DNA of 64,000 bases from positions 124,001 to 188,000 of the forward strand of contig NZ_JAVJSQ010000040.1 of the NCBI RefSeq assembly GCF_040219335.1, written 5' to 3'. The notes under the pieces are model-generated. The model made no database searches, was not told the DNA's origin, and saw only the letters and a list, made by a program, of their open reading frames with translations. Positions 1 through 10,212 of the stretch are shown piece after piece. Source of the DNA: Gimesia sp. (GTDB lineage Bacteria > Planctomycetota > Planctomycetia > Planctomycetales > Planctomycetaceae). The first letter of the stretch is position 1. The number at the start of each line of letters is the position of its first letter. The position numbers and the translations under genes are program-made.

Positions 1-2887
1 CCTCTTTTGTCGTTTCGATGACGAGGAGTAACCGTACGGGTTCATGAATCTCGACCATCTGCCAGGGAAGTCCAGGTCGAAGATCGCTGGCAGAACCGTC
101 CATCACACCTAATAGAGATGTAATATTATGTGCCAGCTTTGTGCCACAGCCATAACCCGTTGAATCGACGTATGAAAAATAGTATTCCAGATTGATGCCG
201 GCACAAACGGGTATGACCGCCTGTAGCAGCCTTTCCAGAATCTTGCTGTCTTCATCATCCTGCAGGGGATTATAGGATGTCAGAAATGCACGACGATCCA
301 GAAACAGTCCACGGTTCCATTCTCTGCGACCGACAAAGCAGATCGAATTAGTCGCGTGGCCATACTCGGGACGTACCTGTGAAAGGTCCTCTGCACGACC
401 TTCGACATGTCGCAGTGCTTCATCAACTGAGAGATCAAGATCGGCAGATTCAAACCGGCGGCAACGTTCATGGGCATTATGAGCGCGGGCTGCGGAGATG
501 TGCTTATCTGCCGTTTCAAACAGTTTCCGGTGGGAAACCGGAAGACGGTCGAGGTCATACCAGGTGACGTTGTCGTTACAGGTGTTGTGATAGCAGCCTA
601 AAAAATTAGTCTCATCGGGGATAACCAGGTTGTGTTCAGACAGGATACGTCGCACTCGAGGATCGTTTGCCATTTGAGCGAACGCGCGTGCATTGGGGCC
701 TCCACGACCTCCACCGCATGCGCCACAATCGTGCGCGGCTTCGTGCGGGTTATTCATGCTGGAAGATCCGTGGCCACAAATAATGACCAGGGGAGAAAAC
801 TGTTCTGATCGTGCCAGCCCCATGGCTCGTAATCCGCCTTCAACGATTTGTGCCATTTCTGCAATCGAATACCCCAGTTGATCACCTTGATTCCCTGGCT
901 CGGCACTGATTCGCTCCAGCCTTAGTTGAGTTGTGGGAGGAGCCACGATGCTCTGAAACATCCCGCGGATCTGGGCTGTTGTACGTGGAAAGAGCGTGCG
1001 GGCAACCAGTGGAAACGCCGCCAGAGAACCAACCAGGCCAGTTAACAAACCGCCGAGGAAAGTCCGGGTCCCTACATGCGTCTGATGAGTAGCTCGACCG
1101 AGACGACGACGTGTGACAGCGCGGCGACGACTGATACGTTCGAGCGAATAGAGCGTCTCTTCCTGCACAAAATGAATCGGTTTGATGTTAACCGGGCATA
1201 GCGGAGTAAAATGTGCGTCCGCGGCGCCACGATAGTACATCGCGACACCAAAGAAACCGGCGATTCCAAACGTTTCACAATCAGGAGCGATTTCTTCCAG
1301 GTGCCGGCGGAATGATTCTTCACGTTCATCAATGCAACAGACGACCTGATATGCGGGCTGAATCGGTTGCTGGTGCTCAGCCTGAGCCTGTAATTCCCGG
1401 TAGCGTATTGTATGCGCTGTAACTGCGTTGAGTATGTCGTTTCGGTATTTACGTTCATAGGCCAGGTGGAATATGCGTCGACGTTCCAGGCTCGATAATT
1501 GTTCAATTTCCTGAATGAGCAGTCTCCACTGTGCATCCGAAAGATACATCAGGTCTTCCGGGTTCCAGCCACGCACTTGAGAAAGCTGGAATAAAGTAAA
1601 CGCCAGTTGATATTGATGGTCTTTCATACTGGGGTGGGTGTTTTTCAGGATCTCATTGCGGACAGTTGCCAGGGAGCCCTCAAAAGGAAGTGATTCCTGC
1701 ATTACGGCCGTCACAGCGAGCCGATCGAGGATCAGGCGGACCGCCAGGAATTCGATCAGAGTTCCAGCGGGAGCAGGGTGGGGAGACCATTCCGCATTGG
1801 ATTCCATTTGCCAGACTATTCCCGACCACCCCCGCAGCGCAAGTAGAGTTTGAGAAATATACTCATCCCGTTCTTCGGCAGGGACTCCCAGCAGCGAGAG
1901 TGATTCGCTGATTGATTCCAGAGGGCTGAGGTTAGACACCAGCAGGCGATTGATTTCACTGTTGAGTCCTGAGAGTGCGACAGAGGGACTCAGTTTTGAT
2001 CCGGAATATAAATTCAGGAACGCATGATAAAATCCTGTATTACGCTCGGGGAGCGTCCATGCACCAAATCCCTGATCGAGAAATGCTGCACAGAAACGAA
2101 TCAAGACTTCGTTTACGATCAGATCGGAATCGACGCCGGTTGCGCTCATTAATAGATCTCGGTGTCTGACCGATTTTTGCGTAGTGCTCAGCGGCTTGAT
2201 ATTCGCGGACTGGACACGGTTGTGACAGACTTCCCACAGGAAGTGTAATGCAAATGATTCCCACTTCTGCGCATTCCATGAATCCATGGATTTCGTATTA
2301 AACTGACCACAAAGGCTGCTCATGATCATTTCTGACTTTTGATCAGTCAGATGCTTGCCTTCGCGGAAGTCCCGCATAATCCAGTTTTGTGTTTTGGCAA
2401 TCGTCTGGGCACGGGTGGCGGGGGACACTTCCTGTCGAAAGCGTCGTAAGGCATCAGTTTCTGCAATGAACCAGCGTAATTCCGCTACGGGGCCTGAATG
2501 GAGGGGGAACTCTAACATGGCCAGGCGGAGGGCGTACCGGGTTCCAAACGTACCAATCAGTTGATCTGCCCGTTCAGCAAGTTCATCGTGTAAGACGGCC
2601 TGCAGGTCCTGGACGCGGATTCGCTGGTTTTCCAGTTTTTTTCGATAGCGCTCTTCTAGCAGGTATGGATGGCAGCCAAAAATCTTGCCGCCTGCGGAGA
2701 CACCGTTCTCAAAGGGAAGATTCTCAAAGGCATGCAGCGTATTGTGGTGCACGAAGACCGTAATCGGACCCTGAGCTGGCAGATAATGTGCGGCATGCTT
2801 TATGGCCTGGATCAGCTCAGCATGTTCTTCAGAGTCTGTCGATAACTCAGGCTGATCGCCTGGTTCGTTTTCAGTAGGTTTATTCAT
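1..2887 (-). CDS. dabA: DabA-type inorganic carbon transporter subunit (DUF2309), C-terminus cut by the window edge
   Basis: DabA is the cytoplasmic, zinc-dependent, carbonic-anhydrase-like subunit that works with the membrane protein DabB to trap CO2 as bicarbonate. About 962 codons are visible. Family motifs are VHHNTLHAFE near residues 45-55, CCIDEREES at 517-525, and CGHGSSS from 704 followed by HDCGACGG. The zinc and catalytic positions known in DabA (Cys-x-Asp, then His and Cys 15 apart) appear as C518, D520, H706 and C721, so the site looks intact. The start is the ATG at 2887. A beta-carbonic anhydrase lies divergently 0.9 kb away. No dabB is found upstream on this strand; it could lie beyond base 1 or elsewhere. 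A hydrophobic GGLLTGLVGS stretch near residue 615 is normal for the family. Confidence 0.93.
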   Translation of the reverse strand, partial: MNKPTENEPGDQPELSTDSEEHAELIQAIKHAAHYLPAQGPITVFVHHNTLHAFENLPFENGVSAGGKIFGCHPYLLEERYRKKLENQRIRVQDLQAVLHDELAERADQLIGTFGTRYALRLAMLEFPLHSGPVAELRWFIAETDALRRFRQEVSPATRAQTIAKTQNWIMRDFREGKHLTDQKSEMIMSSLCGQFNTKSMDSWNAQKWESFALHFLWEVCHNRVQSANIKPLSTTQKSVRHRDLLMSATGVDSDLIVNEVLIRFCAAFLDQGFGAWTLPERNTGFYHAFLNLYSGSKLSPSVALSGLNSEINRLLVSNLSPLESISESLSLLGVPAEERDEYISQTLLALRGWSGIVWQMESNAEWSPHPAPAGTLIEFLAVRLILDRLAVTAVMQESLPFEGSLATVRNEILKNTHPSMKDHQYQLAFTLFQLSQVRGWNPEDLMYLSDAQWRLLIQEIEQLSSLERRRIFHLAYERKYRNDILNAVTAHTIRYRELQAQAEHQQPIQPAYQVVCCIDEREESFRRHLEEIAPDCETFGIAGFFGVAMYYRGAADAHFTPLCPVNIKPIHFVQEETLYSLERISRRRAVTRRRLGRATHQTHVGTRTFLGGLLTGLVGSLAAFPLVARTLFPRTTAQIRGMFQSIVAPPTTQLRLERISAEPGNQGDQLGYSIAEMAQIVEGGLRAMGLARSEQFSPLVIICGHGSSSMNNPHEAAHDCGACGGGRGGPNARAFAQMANDPRVRRILSEHNLVIPDETNFLGCYHNTCNDNVTWYDLDRLPVSHRKLFETADKHISAARAHNAHERCRRFESADLDLSVDEALRHVEGRAEDLSQVRPEYGHATNSICFVGRREWNRGLFLDRRAFLTSYNPLQDDEDSKILERLLQAVIPVCAGINLEYYFSYVDSTGYGCGTKLAHNITSLLGVMDGSASDLRPGLPWQMVEIHEPVRLLLVIETTKE

Positions 2888-3092
2888 GATAAATCACAAA
2901 CTATCGCTGCGCCCGGTTGAGTGTGCGCATAACTTCCGTATGAGGGATCACCAACCGTCTCAGGAATGCAGAGGGCCTGCTCCCTAACCAGACAGTGATT
3001 AGAATGAGGATTGCTTAAATATCGCGAGCACGCAGCATTAAGACAGAGTTGTTGAAGTCAGCAGGCAAATCTTTGAAACTGAATTTGCGCAA

Positions 3093-3404
3093 TCAGACTG
3101 CAGAAACTGGTGGGGCCCGGGAGCAGTCAGGGCTGTAAGCGATTCTTGTGGGGGTGACAGCAACATCATGAATAGAGCGATCAACATAATCTGTCTGATT
3201 AAAGTAGTCGCTCGATATTCTCAGGAGCTGAAAGGTGAGTTCCCATTTTTTTAACTCGTCCTTGGATTTACTTTCTTTACCGACAGGCTGATTGATGGGG
3301 GAGGATTGCCCTTCCCCGACAGCAACCTGCGAAGGCATAGATCCAAAGATCAGTACGCAGAAGAGAATTAAAAAAACGAGGAGTCTCATTAATGGTTCCA
3401 GCAT
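3093..3404 (-). CDS. small putative secreted protein, unknown
   Basis: An open frame of 103 codons with a strongly hydrophobic N-terminus (MRLLVFLILFCVLIFGSMP) that looks like a signal peptide. The internal ATG at 3389 is the more likely start, because GGA lies about 8 bases upstream and the hydrophobic core follows at once. The rest is polar and matches no family I know. It lies between the divergent dabA and carbonic anhydrase genes, co-oriented with dabA and about 200 bases upstream of it. It may be a real small exported protein or a chance frame. Confidence 0.35.
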   Translation of the reverse strand: MLEPLMRLLVFLILFCVLIFGSMPSQVAVGEGQSSPINQPVGKESKSKDELKKWELTFQLLRISSDYFNQTDYVDRSIHDVAVTPTRIAYSPDCSRAPPVSAV

Positions 3405-3764
3405 TAACAGTTTCAGTTTCGCCGCTGAAAACAGTCAGAGGGACGAATTTTAACCGCTAATAGCATAGGTCAAAAACTGGTATAGGGGATAACAATATAC
3501 GTACTTTTAACAGGGGTGACAAGTCTGTAGAACCCTTGGAAGAGGTGGGATCAAGGGTGTGTATGAATGTATATTTTGGTTGAGGTGGTAATTGAATACG
3601 CAAATTATCTCACCTATTCCATAATGATTTTAGTATACTGAAATCAAAATTTATTGTTTGAGAGACTGACTAGAATGTCTGAGAAAAGGTGTTTTATCAA
3701 ACCTTCCCTTTGACTACATTACCGCGGTAATTGAACTACATTTAAATATCTTGGGAGTAATGAG
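3405..3764. other. intergenic region upstream of the carbonic anhydrase gene
   Basis: About 360 bases without a convincing gene, rich in A and T near the right end. TATACT at 3634-3639 is a possible -10 box for the plus strand, but no good -35 partner is seen. A good Shine-Dalgarno (GGGAG at 3753-3757) precedes the carbonic anhydrase ATG. Confidence 0.4.
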
Positions 3765-4439
3765 ATGCAAAAACTTGTCGATGGAATTCACAAGTTTCAA
3801 AGAAACTATTTCAGCCAGGACCAGAAGCTGTTTGAAACTCTGGTTGAGGGGCAGCATCCGCTCGCCTTGTTCATCACCTGTTCGGACTCCAGAATCAATC
3901 CGAATTACATGACTCAGACCAAGCCTGGAGAACTGTTTATTCAGCGAACTGCCGGTAATATTGTACCAGCTTATGGAGCGGTTCACGGTGGTGAAGCAGC
4001 GACAATCGAGTATGCTGTAAGTGCACTCAAAGTGAAAGACATCATCGTCTGTGGCCATTCTCATTGTGGAGCCATGTCCGGTCTGCTCAATCCCGAGCTC
4101 ATTGAGAAGATGCCTGCTGTGAAAAGTTATCTGGAACACGCCGAGTGTACGCGTCGGATCGTGGATGAGAATTACGGGCATCTTACCGAGCCCGAAAAAC
4201 GTCTGATTCTGACCGTTCAGGAAAATGTACTCGTGCAGATTGAAAACCTGAAAACGCACCCCTCGGTAGCTGCAGCTGTAAGCCGGGGAGAATTGAAGCT
4301 GCATGGCTGGGTTTATAAATTCGAAACTGGTGAGGTATTCAATTTTAATCCGGATGAGGGTCAGTTCCTGCCTCTGGAAGAAGACGTCTTATCCGAAAAG
4401 GCATTGGATAAAGCGATGCCACCTATCTCCCCCATCTAA
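3765..4439 (+). CDS. beta-class carbonic anhydrase
   Basis: Zinc enzyme that interconverts CO2 and bicarbonate, 224 aa, the normal length for the prokaryotic beta class. The zinc ligands are visible: C39 in CSDSR, H98 and C101 in GHSHCGAM. The D41-R43 dyad that activates the zinc-bound water is also present. There is no signal peptide, so it should be cytoplasmic. The ATG at 3765 has GGGAG about 8 bases upstream. It is divergent from dabA, which fits a shared role in inorganic carbon supply, although a planctomycete heterotroph would use this for anaplerotic carboxylation or pH control rather than fixation (inference). Confidence 0.95.
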   Translation: MQKLVDGIHKFQRNYFSQDQKLFETLVEGQHPLALFITCSDSRINPNYMTQTKPGELFIQRTAGNIVPAYGAVHGGEAATIEYAVSALKVKDIIVCGHSHCGAMSGLLNPELIEKMPAVKSYLEHAECTRRIVDENYGHLTEPEKRLILTVQENVLVQIENLKTHPSVAAAVSRGELKLHGWVYKFETGEVFNFNPDEGQFLPLEEDVLSEKALDKAMPPISPI

Positions 4440-4497
4440 CGTTACTGGAGAAGCCTGCTGCCCGCTCTGCCTTGTTTCTTAAATAGAGATGTGGTCT

Positions 4498-6162
4498 TTA
4501 TTCGGGTGTGCAGGCTATTTTTTCAGCCAGCGGCAGTTCACCCTCATCGATCTGGTAGTTACCAAAGCGGATCGAGTAGTTATCGTTAAACCAGTCCTTG
4601 ATCTGAGGCAGGAATTCCTGGTCAAATTCAGGAGCCGTGAAGAACGTACGTCCGAAATGGTGCGCCTGAATTTCTCCATCGGCAACAACCATCTCTCCAT
4701 CTTTAAAGACCCAGCGGGGGCGTTCAAACATTTCCTGGCGGTTTTGCTGCGGGGAGTAAATTGTGATGTCAGCATGAGCGCCGGTGCCCAGGTGCCCTTT
4801 GTCTTTCATACCCAATACACGGGCGGGAGCAGCCCGGGTAATAATGGCGATTTCGTAGAGCGAATACTCACGCGTCAGGTCAGCCAGCACGCTTCGTTCG
4901 CGAATCGCTTCGGGCATCTGTGACAGGAATTCATCTCGGAAGCTTTTATCCATCAACAGATAAATGATCTCGGGGTAATGATAGAAGGCACCGCCGTTGG
5001 GGTGATCGCTGGTCATCACAACCCGCCAGGGGTCTTCCATCAGCAGATACCATTCCAGGGCGATCGCCCATTGGACGGCATGAATCAGGCTCCGCTGCGG
5101 ACGGTATTCAATCGGAATCACACCACAGCTGCTTTCTAGTTCACAGTCGGCCGTGTACCACTTATTGCGATTGATACTATGCAGGAACTGACTGAACGGC
5201 GTGTCCCCGGTCATGGAGAGGGTCAGACCAGGATTGATGTGTCCCACGTCGACTGTGATGTTTTCGTGTGACTGGACATAATCGACCAGTTTCTGGGTAG
5301 CCGAGGAAAAGCTGCTCGGGTCGTTTGGATCGCCATCATACGAGTGAAACTGGACGTGTGCCAAATGGCCTCGATGCCCCTCAAGCGATTCCATCGTGTT
5401 CAGAGTGGTTTCCCAGTTGCCGGGAATCCCCAGATTATTACAGTGGATATGTACTGAGTGGGGGAGTTCCAGGCGATCAGCGGTACCTGCCAGTCCGCGT
5501 ACAATCTGGCGAGGTGTCACGCCAAAACCTTCTACGGGCGCATCCAGTTCCCACATCGATTTGCGACTGATCTGTTTCCAGTCTTCCACACCCCCCGGGT
5601 TCACGATTTTGATCGTGTAACCCTTGGCCGATTCCAGCAGCCAGGCGCAATAGGAGTCCAGTGCATTTTGATCCTGATTCCGCAGATGCTTCATTACGAA
5701 ATGATTGTTGCCGAACAGCAGGTAGAAGCCTTTATCCAGAATCGGTGTGTCCTGCAGTTCCTCATGGGCGTGGCGGGCGTGCAATCCTGGAATGGCGGCG
5801 TCCATGGCCGTGGTATAGCCGATACTGGCAAACAGGTATCCGGTGGCGAAGGTGCTGGGCACTACGCCTCCTGTGCCGGAACGCGTCTGTTCTGTGCGGA
5901 AGACGGGGGCAGCCTGACGCTTCATTTCGGGCGTCATTTTGCGCCCTGCGTTCACTTTGGGACCGGCAATATGACAGTGCATATCGATCCCACCCGGCAT
6001 CACGGTGTAGCCGCTGGCATCCAGGGTTTTACCGGTGAACGAGTCTGCATCCAGGGGACGGTCGATGATCTTACCATCCTGAATCCAGAGGTCGCGGACC
6101 TCACCATTGACTCCATTGGCTGGATCGTAGACCGTTCCATTTTTTATCCGGAAGAGAGACAC
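4498..6162 (-). CDS. fhcA: formylmethanofuran dehydrogenase subunit A-like amidohydrolase (FhcA family)
   Basis: A 554-aa amidohydrolase-fold protein. FhcA/FmdA is the hydrolase subunit of the formyltransferase/hydrolase complex in the tetrahydromethanopterin C1 pathway, which many planctomycetes carry. Recognisable features are the metal motif HCH at 62-64 in GGIDMHCHIAGPKVNAGR, GYTTAMDAA, ARHAHEE, and DTPILDKGFYLLFGNN, all typical of FmdA. The start is a GTG at 6162 with AAAAGG upstream. It is the last gene of the minus run, 67 bases after the FmdB-like gene. The partner subunits FhcB, C and D are not in the window. Planctomycete C1 genes are often scattered, so this may still join the complex. 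Confidence 0.88.
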   Translation of the reverse strand: MSLFRIKNGTVYDPANGVNGEVRDLWIQDGKIIDRPLDADSFTGKTLDASGYTVMPGGIDMHCHIAGPKVNAGRKMTPEMKRQAAPVFRTEQTRSGTGGVVPSTFATGYLFASIGYTTAMDAAIPGLHARHAHEELQDTPILDKGFYLLFGNNHFVMKHLRNQDQNALDSYCAWLLESAKGYTIKIVNPGGVEDWKQISRKSMWELDAPVEGFGVTPRQIVRGLAGTADRLELPHSVHIHCNNLGIPGNWETTLNTMESLEGHRGHLAHVQFHSYDGDPNDPSSFSSATQKLVDYVQSHENITVDVGHINPGLTLSMTGDTPFSQFLHSINRNKWYTADCELESSCGVIPIEYRPQRSLIHAVQWAIALEWYLLMEDPWRVVMTSDHPNGGAFYHYPEIIYLLMDKSFRDEFLSQMPEAIRERSVLADLTREYSLYEIAIITRAAPARVLGMKDKGHLGTGAHADITIYSPQQNRQEMFERPRWVFKDGEMVVADGEIQAHHFGRTFFTAPEFDQEFLPQIKDWFNDNYSIRFGNYQIDEGELPLAEKIACTPE

Positions 6163-6229
6163 GGGATACCTTTTGTCGTGACAGTCACATCAGGCAGCAG
6201 CACAATGCAATGACGCGGAAATGTGAAGA

Positions 6230-6487
6230 TTAATGGTGGCGGCAGCAATTGGATCGTCCACAGCCGGGATCGGCCATGGGAAGTTGCGATTTTTTATTGC
6301 TGCTTTCCCCTTTGAAAAGCAATCCGCCTGAGATCAGACGTTCGACCGGAGCTGCCGCGGGAGTGCCGTTGAGGGGGACTCCTGCTTTCTCGCAGACTTC
6401 ACCCCAGGTTTTGAGCGATTCGCTCATGCGATGGCTGACTTCAACTGTTTCGTTGTTTGATTCACAAAAATATTCGTAGGTGATCAT
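6230..6487 (-). CDS. FmdB-like small protein with degenerate zinc ribbon
   Basis: An 85-aa protein beginning MITYEYFCESNNETVEV, like the FmdB regulatory-protein family, whose members start with a CxxC zinc ribbon. Here only the first Cys (C8) remains and the partner is replaced by Asn, so the usual zinc ribbon is incomplete. The C-terminus ends GCGRSNCCRHH, a Cys/His-rich tail that could bind metal instead. The ATG at 6487 is chosen because the domain starts there; an upstream frame extension to 6565 overlaps the permease gene and has no homology. It lies 28 bases after the ABC permease gene and 67 bases before fhcA. Confidence 0.75.
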   Translation of the reverse strand: MITYEYFCESNNETVEVSHRMSESLKTWGEVCEKAGVPLNGTPAAAPVERLISGGLLFKGESSNKKSQLPMADPGCGRSNCCRHH

Positions 6488-6515
6488 ACTGATGATTCCT
6501 AAGCTTTCGAAACGA

Positions 6516-7505
6516 CTATCCCGATGTCTGTCTGGCCTGCTGAATCGCCCGACGTTTCTGTGCATAACGTTTCACAAGTTCGTCCGAGACGACGCCGACC
6601 AGAATTACTGCACCAATGATAGCAAATTCCAGCTGGGAGGGAATCCCCAGCATGGTGATTGAATTACGCAGAACCCGCATCAGAGCGGCACCGATTACCA
6701 CTCCCAGAATCGTCCCTTCACCGCCGCGAATGCTGCATCCCCCCAGTACCGCTGCTGCAATCGCGTACAGTTCATAGAAATTACCAATCCCCTCGGGCTG
6801 GACCGAGTTGATATCCAGACCAAACAGGATGCCCCCGATACCTGCCAGGAACGAGCAGATCACATACGCCGTAATCACAACTTTATCGGTTTTGATGCCG
6901 GAATACCGGGCGGCTGCTTCATTGTTTCCGATGGCTTTCAGATAGCGGCCAAAAATCGTTTTATTCAGCAGGAAAGCAGCCAGCAGAGCCAGGCCGAGCA
7001 TGATTAAGAACGGCACAGGTAGCTTGAATCCTTCGATGAAGGGGAGATCGATTTTACCGGTCGCCAGATAGCGGAGTCCTGCATGAGCCGTACCGAAGCC
7101 CTGGGTTTGATCCTCGGTAATCCCCCGGGCGACACCCCGATAGATCAACAGGCCACACAGAGTCACGATAAAGGGTTGCAGTTTCAATTTGGTAATCAGT
7201 AAACCATGCGCGAGGCCGATACAGATCGAGAGAGCGCCGACGATCAGGAAGGCAAGCGGAACGGGAACCCCTTTGGCCAGCAGGTATGGCAACATGGTTC
7301 CAATCAGGCAGATCACCGAACCGATTGACAGATCAATGCCGCCGGAAATGATGACAAAGGCAACGCCAATACTGATAATGCCAAACAGGGATGTGAGTCG
7401 CGTCACATTCTGAATGTTGTACGCAGACACAAAGTTCTCATTCGAGACGGCAGTCACGCCGCAGACAACTATCAGTAAGATTAGGATTCCCAGTATTTTT
7501 TTCAT
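6516..7505 (-). CDS. ribose-type ABC transporter permease
   Basis: A 329-aa polytopic membrane protein of the RbsC/MglC family (carbohydrate uptake class 2). It has a hydrophobic N-terminal helix, the family stretch ISGGIDLSIGSVICLIGTMLP near residues 58-78, about eight to ten membrane segments, and the AAAVLGGCSIRGGEGTI region that contacts the ATPase. The ATG is at 7505. It follows the ATPase gene by 36 bases. The substrate cannot be read from the sequence; ribose, xylose, galactose, inositol or autoinducer-2-like sugars are all transported by relatives. Confidence 0.93.
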   Translation of the reverse strand: MKKILGILILLIVVCGVTAVSNENFVSAYNIQNVTRLTSLFGIISIGVAFVIISGGIDLSIGSVICLIGTMLPYLLAKGVPVPLAFLIVGALSICIGLAHGLLITKLKLQPFIVTLCGLLIYRGVARGITEDQTQGFGTAHAGLRYLATGKIDLPFIEGFKLPVPFLIMLGLALLAAFLLNKTIFGRYLKAIGNNEAAARYSGIKTDKVVITAYVICSFLAGIGGILFGLDINSVQPEGIGNFYELYAIAAAVLGGCSIRGGEGTILGVVIGAALMRVLRNSITMLGIPSQLEFAIIGAVILVGVVSDELVKRYAQKRRAIQQARQTSG

Positions 7506-7541
7506 GATTCTGATTCTCAGGTATGATTTCAGCTTAGATGA

Positions 7542-9077
7542 TCATTGCGTCTGACTATGGCTGAGTGTCTGGCCGGTCGCCAGTTGCATGATGGCCTCCT
7601 CGCTCAATTCATCGCGGGAGAGTTCGCCAGTCATTTGTCCCTCATGCATGACCAGCACACGGTCAGAGATACCGCGGATTTCTTCCAGATCGCTACTGAC
7701 GAAGAGGACCGCCATGCCTTGAGAGGCCAGTTGATTCATCAGTGTGTAAATTTCTTCTTTTGCCCCAATGTCAACGCCGCGGGTGGGCTCGTCGAGCAGC
7801 AGTACGCGGGGATTCATGGCCAGCCATTTTCCCAGCACGACCTTCTGTTGATTTCCGCCAGATAAAAACTGCACGATCTGACGATCGCTGGGAGTTTTGA
7901 TCTTCATCGCCGCGATCATTTCTTCGGAGATATTGCGTTCCTGATTGAAGTTAATTCTACCCATTGACTTTCGATCGCGCGTCAGGCTGGCCAGACTCAT
8001 GTTTTCGCGGACTGCCATCTCCAGAACCAGCCCCTGCAGTTTACGGTCTTCGGGTACGAGTGCCAGACCGGCACGAATTGCATCTTTAGGAGAATTGATC
8101 TGCACTACCTGTCCGGCCACAGAGATGGAACCGCTGAGAGGGGAGTCGATGCCAAACAGCACCTGCATCAGTTCTGTGCGGCCTGCTCCAACCAGTCCTG
8201 AAATGCCAACGATTTCATTCTGCCTGATCGAAAAATTGATGAAGAGAGACGGATAAGCGGGCGTGCGGAGCTGCTTGACTTCCAGAACGACCGGACCGGG
8301 TTCATGGGGTGTATGCGGGAAAAACTGGGAGACATTTCTGCCCACCATCAATTGCACCATCCGTTCGTGAGAGATGGAGTTGCGATCCAGATCCCCGGCG
8401 TTTTCTCCATCGCGTAAGACGACGACCCGATCAGCCAGGTCATTGACCTCGCCCAGCCGATGGGAAATGTAAATCACACTGACCCCCCGCGCCTTCAGCT
8501 CGCGGATGACGGCAAACAGGGCCTCCGATTCATGCAGAGAAAGGGACGAGGTAGGTTCATCCATAATCAGGATTCGGGCATTGATCGAAAGAGCCTTGGC
8601 AATTTCGACCATCTGCTGCTGTCCAACGGTCAGATCCCCCACCAGGGTTTGCGGGGGGAGATTCAGCCCCACCTGTTTGAGCAGTTTTTCGGATTCAAGG
8701 TAGGTCTGCTGCTGATTAATCACATTCCAGGAAGCGGGTTCACGTCCCAGAAAAATATTGGCTGCAATGTCCAGATTCTCACAGAGGTTCAACTCCTGGT
8801 GAATCAGGGCAATCCCGTTCTCCAGCGCAGCCTCTACGTCGGAGATTGAAACTTCTGCACCTTCAATCAGCAGTTTTCCCGAATCTGGAGGCTGGACACC
8901 CGCCAGGATTTTCATCAGCGTACTTTTACCGGCACCATTTTCACCAATGACGGCCAGTACTTCTCCATGGTTCAACGACAGGCTGACCTGTCTCAAGGCC
9001 TTAACGCCAGGAAACTGTTTGGAGATCTGAGCTACTTCGAGAAGTGGTGCCGGATGAGCCGTGGCAGGACTACTCAT
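7542..9077 (-). CDS. ribose-type ABC transporter ATPase with two nucleotide-binding domains
   Basis: A 511-aa RbsA/MglA-type ATPase with tandem cassettes. The first has Walker [10 protein letters not shown] at 45-53, signature VGQQQ and Walker [12 protein letters not shown]. The second has the degenerate Walker [10 protein letters not shown] usual for this class, signature LSGGNQQKV and Walker [13 protein letters not shown]. Length and order are normal. Its ATG at 9077 overlaps the end of the binding-protein gene by 8 bases, which suggests translational coupling. It supplies energy to the permease encoded just downstream. Confidence 0.95.
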   Translation of the reverse strand: MSSPATAHPAPLLEVAQISKQFPGVKALRQVSLSLNHGEVLAVIGENGAGKSTLMKILAGVQPPDSGKLLIEGAEVSISDVEAALENGIALIHQELNLCENLDIAANIFLGREPASWNVINQQQTYLESEKLLKQVGLNLPPQTLVGDLTVGQQQMVEIAKALSINARILIMDEPTSSLSLHESEALFAVIRELKARGVSVIYISHRLGEVNDLADRVVVLRDGENAGDLDRNSISHERMVQLMVGRNVSQFFPHTPHEPGPVVLEVKQLRTPAYPSLFINFSIRQNEIVGISGLVGAGRTELMQVLFGIDSPLSGSISVAGQVVQINSPKDAIRAGLALVPEDRKLQGLVLEMAVRENMSLASLTRDRKSMGRINFNQERNISEEMIAAMKIKTPSDRQIVQFLSGGNQQKVVLGKWLAMNPRVLLLDEPTRGVDIGAKEEIYTLMNQLASQGMAVLFVSSDLEEIRGISDRVLVMHEGQMTGELSRDELSEEAIMQLATGQTLSHSQTQ

Positions 9078-10212
9078 CCTTCTGCGGTTCTTTCTGCTGT
9101 TGTGGGTAACGGAGGTCTGGTGTTGCTCCCGGATCTATTTTCTTTGCAGATTTTGTTGGCTCGCTTGCGGACTGACCCTGATCCTTTTTTGCAGAATCGC
9201 CGAGCAGGGATTTCAGTTCAGTCCAGAACTCCTCTACATTGTCCTTACGGATTTTGCGAGCCGGAATGTGCAGAATTTCGTTCTCCGGGATCACCGACTT
9301 GTCACCGTTGGCGAGTGCTTTTAAAACGCGGACCGATTCGTAACCGTACTGGTAAGGATTTTGAACGACGGTGCCTACGACCGTGCCATCCATGATTCCC
9401 TGCAGGCTGGCTTCATTTTCGTCAAATGAGACAACCTTGATTTCTTTCAGTTTACCGGCGTCACGAATCGCTTCCAGACAGAGCGGGGGATTGTAGGCAA
9501 ACAGACCGACCATGCATTTTAAATTGGGATACTTGGCAATCGCGTCTTCTGCATTCGCTTTGGCCTGCGGATGGTCGAAGTCGTCCGTACGGGTATCCAG
9601 AATAGCGTATTTGTCATTCTTGATGACCTCACCTGGTTCATCGTAGCGGGAACTGTCATGCGAGCGATCCATCAGTTCGTCAATCACACCCTGTCTGCGT
9701 TGACGGGCATTGGCCTGCCCCAGCCGTCCCACAAACAGCATGACCTCGCCTCCATCCGGCAAGGCTTCTTTGACCAGTTCTCCGCACATGCGACCGGCGG
9801 TGTAGTTATCCATGCCGATATAGCACTGACGGGGGCTTTCCGGTGCGTCGGAATCTTGAGTGATCAGAATCGATCGCTCGGCGATTTCCTTTAACAGCTC
9901 ATTCTGATTTTCCGGATCAATCGGACTGATGGCAATGCCATCGACGTTTTGTGCCAGCAGTTCCTGAACCATTCGCTTCTGATCTGCCACACCTTGAGGA
10001 GGCATTCTCACTTCGACATTCACATCCAGATCTTCACCCGCTTTTTCAACACCTCTCTGGGCAATCACCCAGAACGGGTCGACTCCGTTTGTGACGAAGG
10101 CAACCGTTTTCTTCCCGTTGTCTTTCTGCTGGTTACAGGCGGGTAACAGGAGTGAAATAATTAAGATAGTTGCTAAAAGGGTGCAGCTCCGAATCAGTTC
10201 GCGACAGTTCAT
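9070..10212 (-). CDS. ribose-type ABC transporter substrate-binding lipoprotein
   Basis: A 380-aa periplasmic-binding protein of the type I sugar group (RbsB-like). The N-terminus is a lipoprotein signal with lipobox LLPAC (lipidated C26). The mature part starts [20 protein letters not shown], the usual sugar-binding fold, and contains [29 protein letters not shown] and [12 protein letters not shown]. The C-terminal 45 residues are polar, low in complexity and Pro/Gln/Lys-rich, an extension not needed for the fold. The ATG at 10212 has AAGGAG 9 bases upstream; a TTG one codon further out is less likely. It is the first gene of the minus run that ends with fhcA. Confidence 0.93.
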   Translation of the reverse strand: MNCRELIRSCTLLATILIISLLLPACNQQKDNGKKTVAFVTNGVDPFWVIAQRGVEKAGEDLDVNVEVRMPPQGVADQKRMVQELLAQNVDGIAISPIDPENQNELLKEIAERSILITQDSDAPESPRQCYIGMDNYTAGRMCGELVKEALPDGGEVMLFVGRLGQANARQRRQGVIDELMDRSHDSSRYDEPGEVIKNDKYAILDTRTDDFDHPQAKANAEDAIAKYPNLKCMVGLFAYNPPLCLEAIRDAGKLKEIKVVSFDENEASLQGIMDGTVVGTVVQNPYQYGYESVRVLKALANGDKSVIPENEILHIPARKIRKDNVEEFWTELKSLLGDSAKKDQGQSASEPTKSAKKIDPGATPDLRYPQQQKEPQKDE

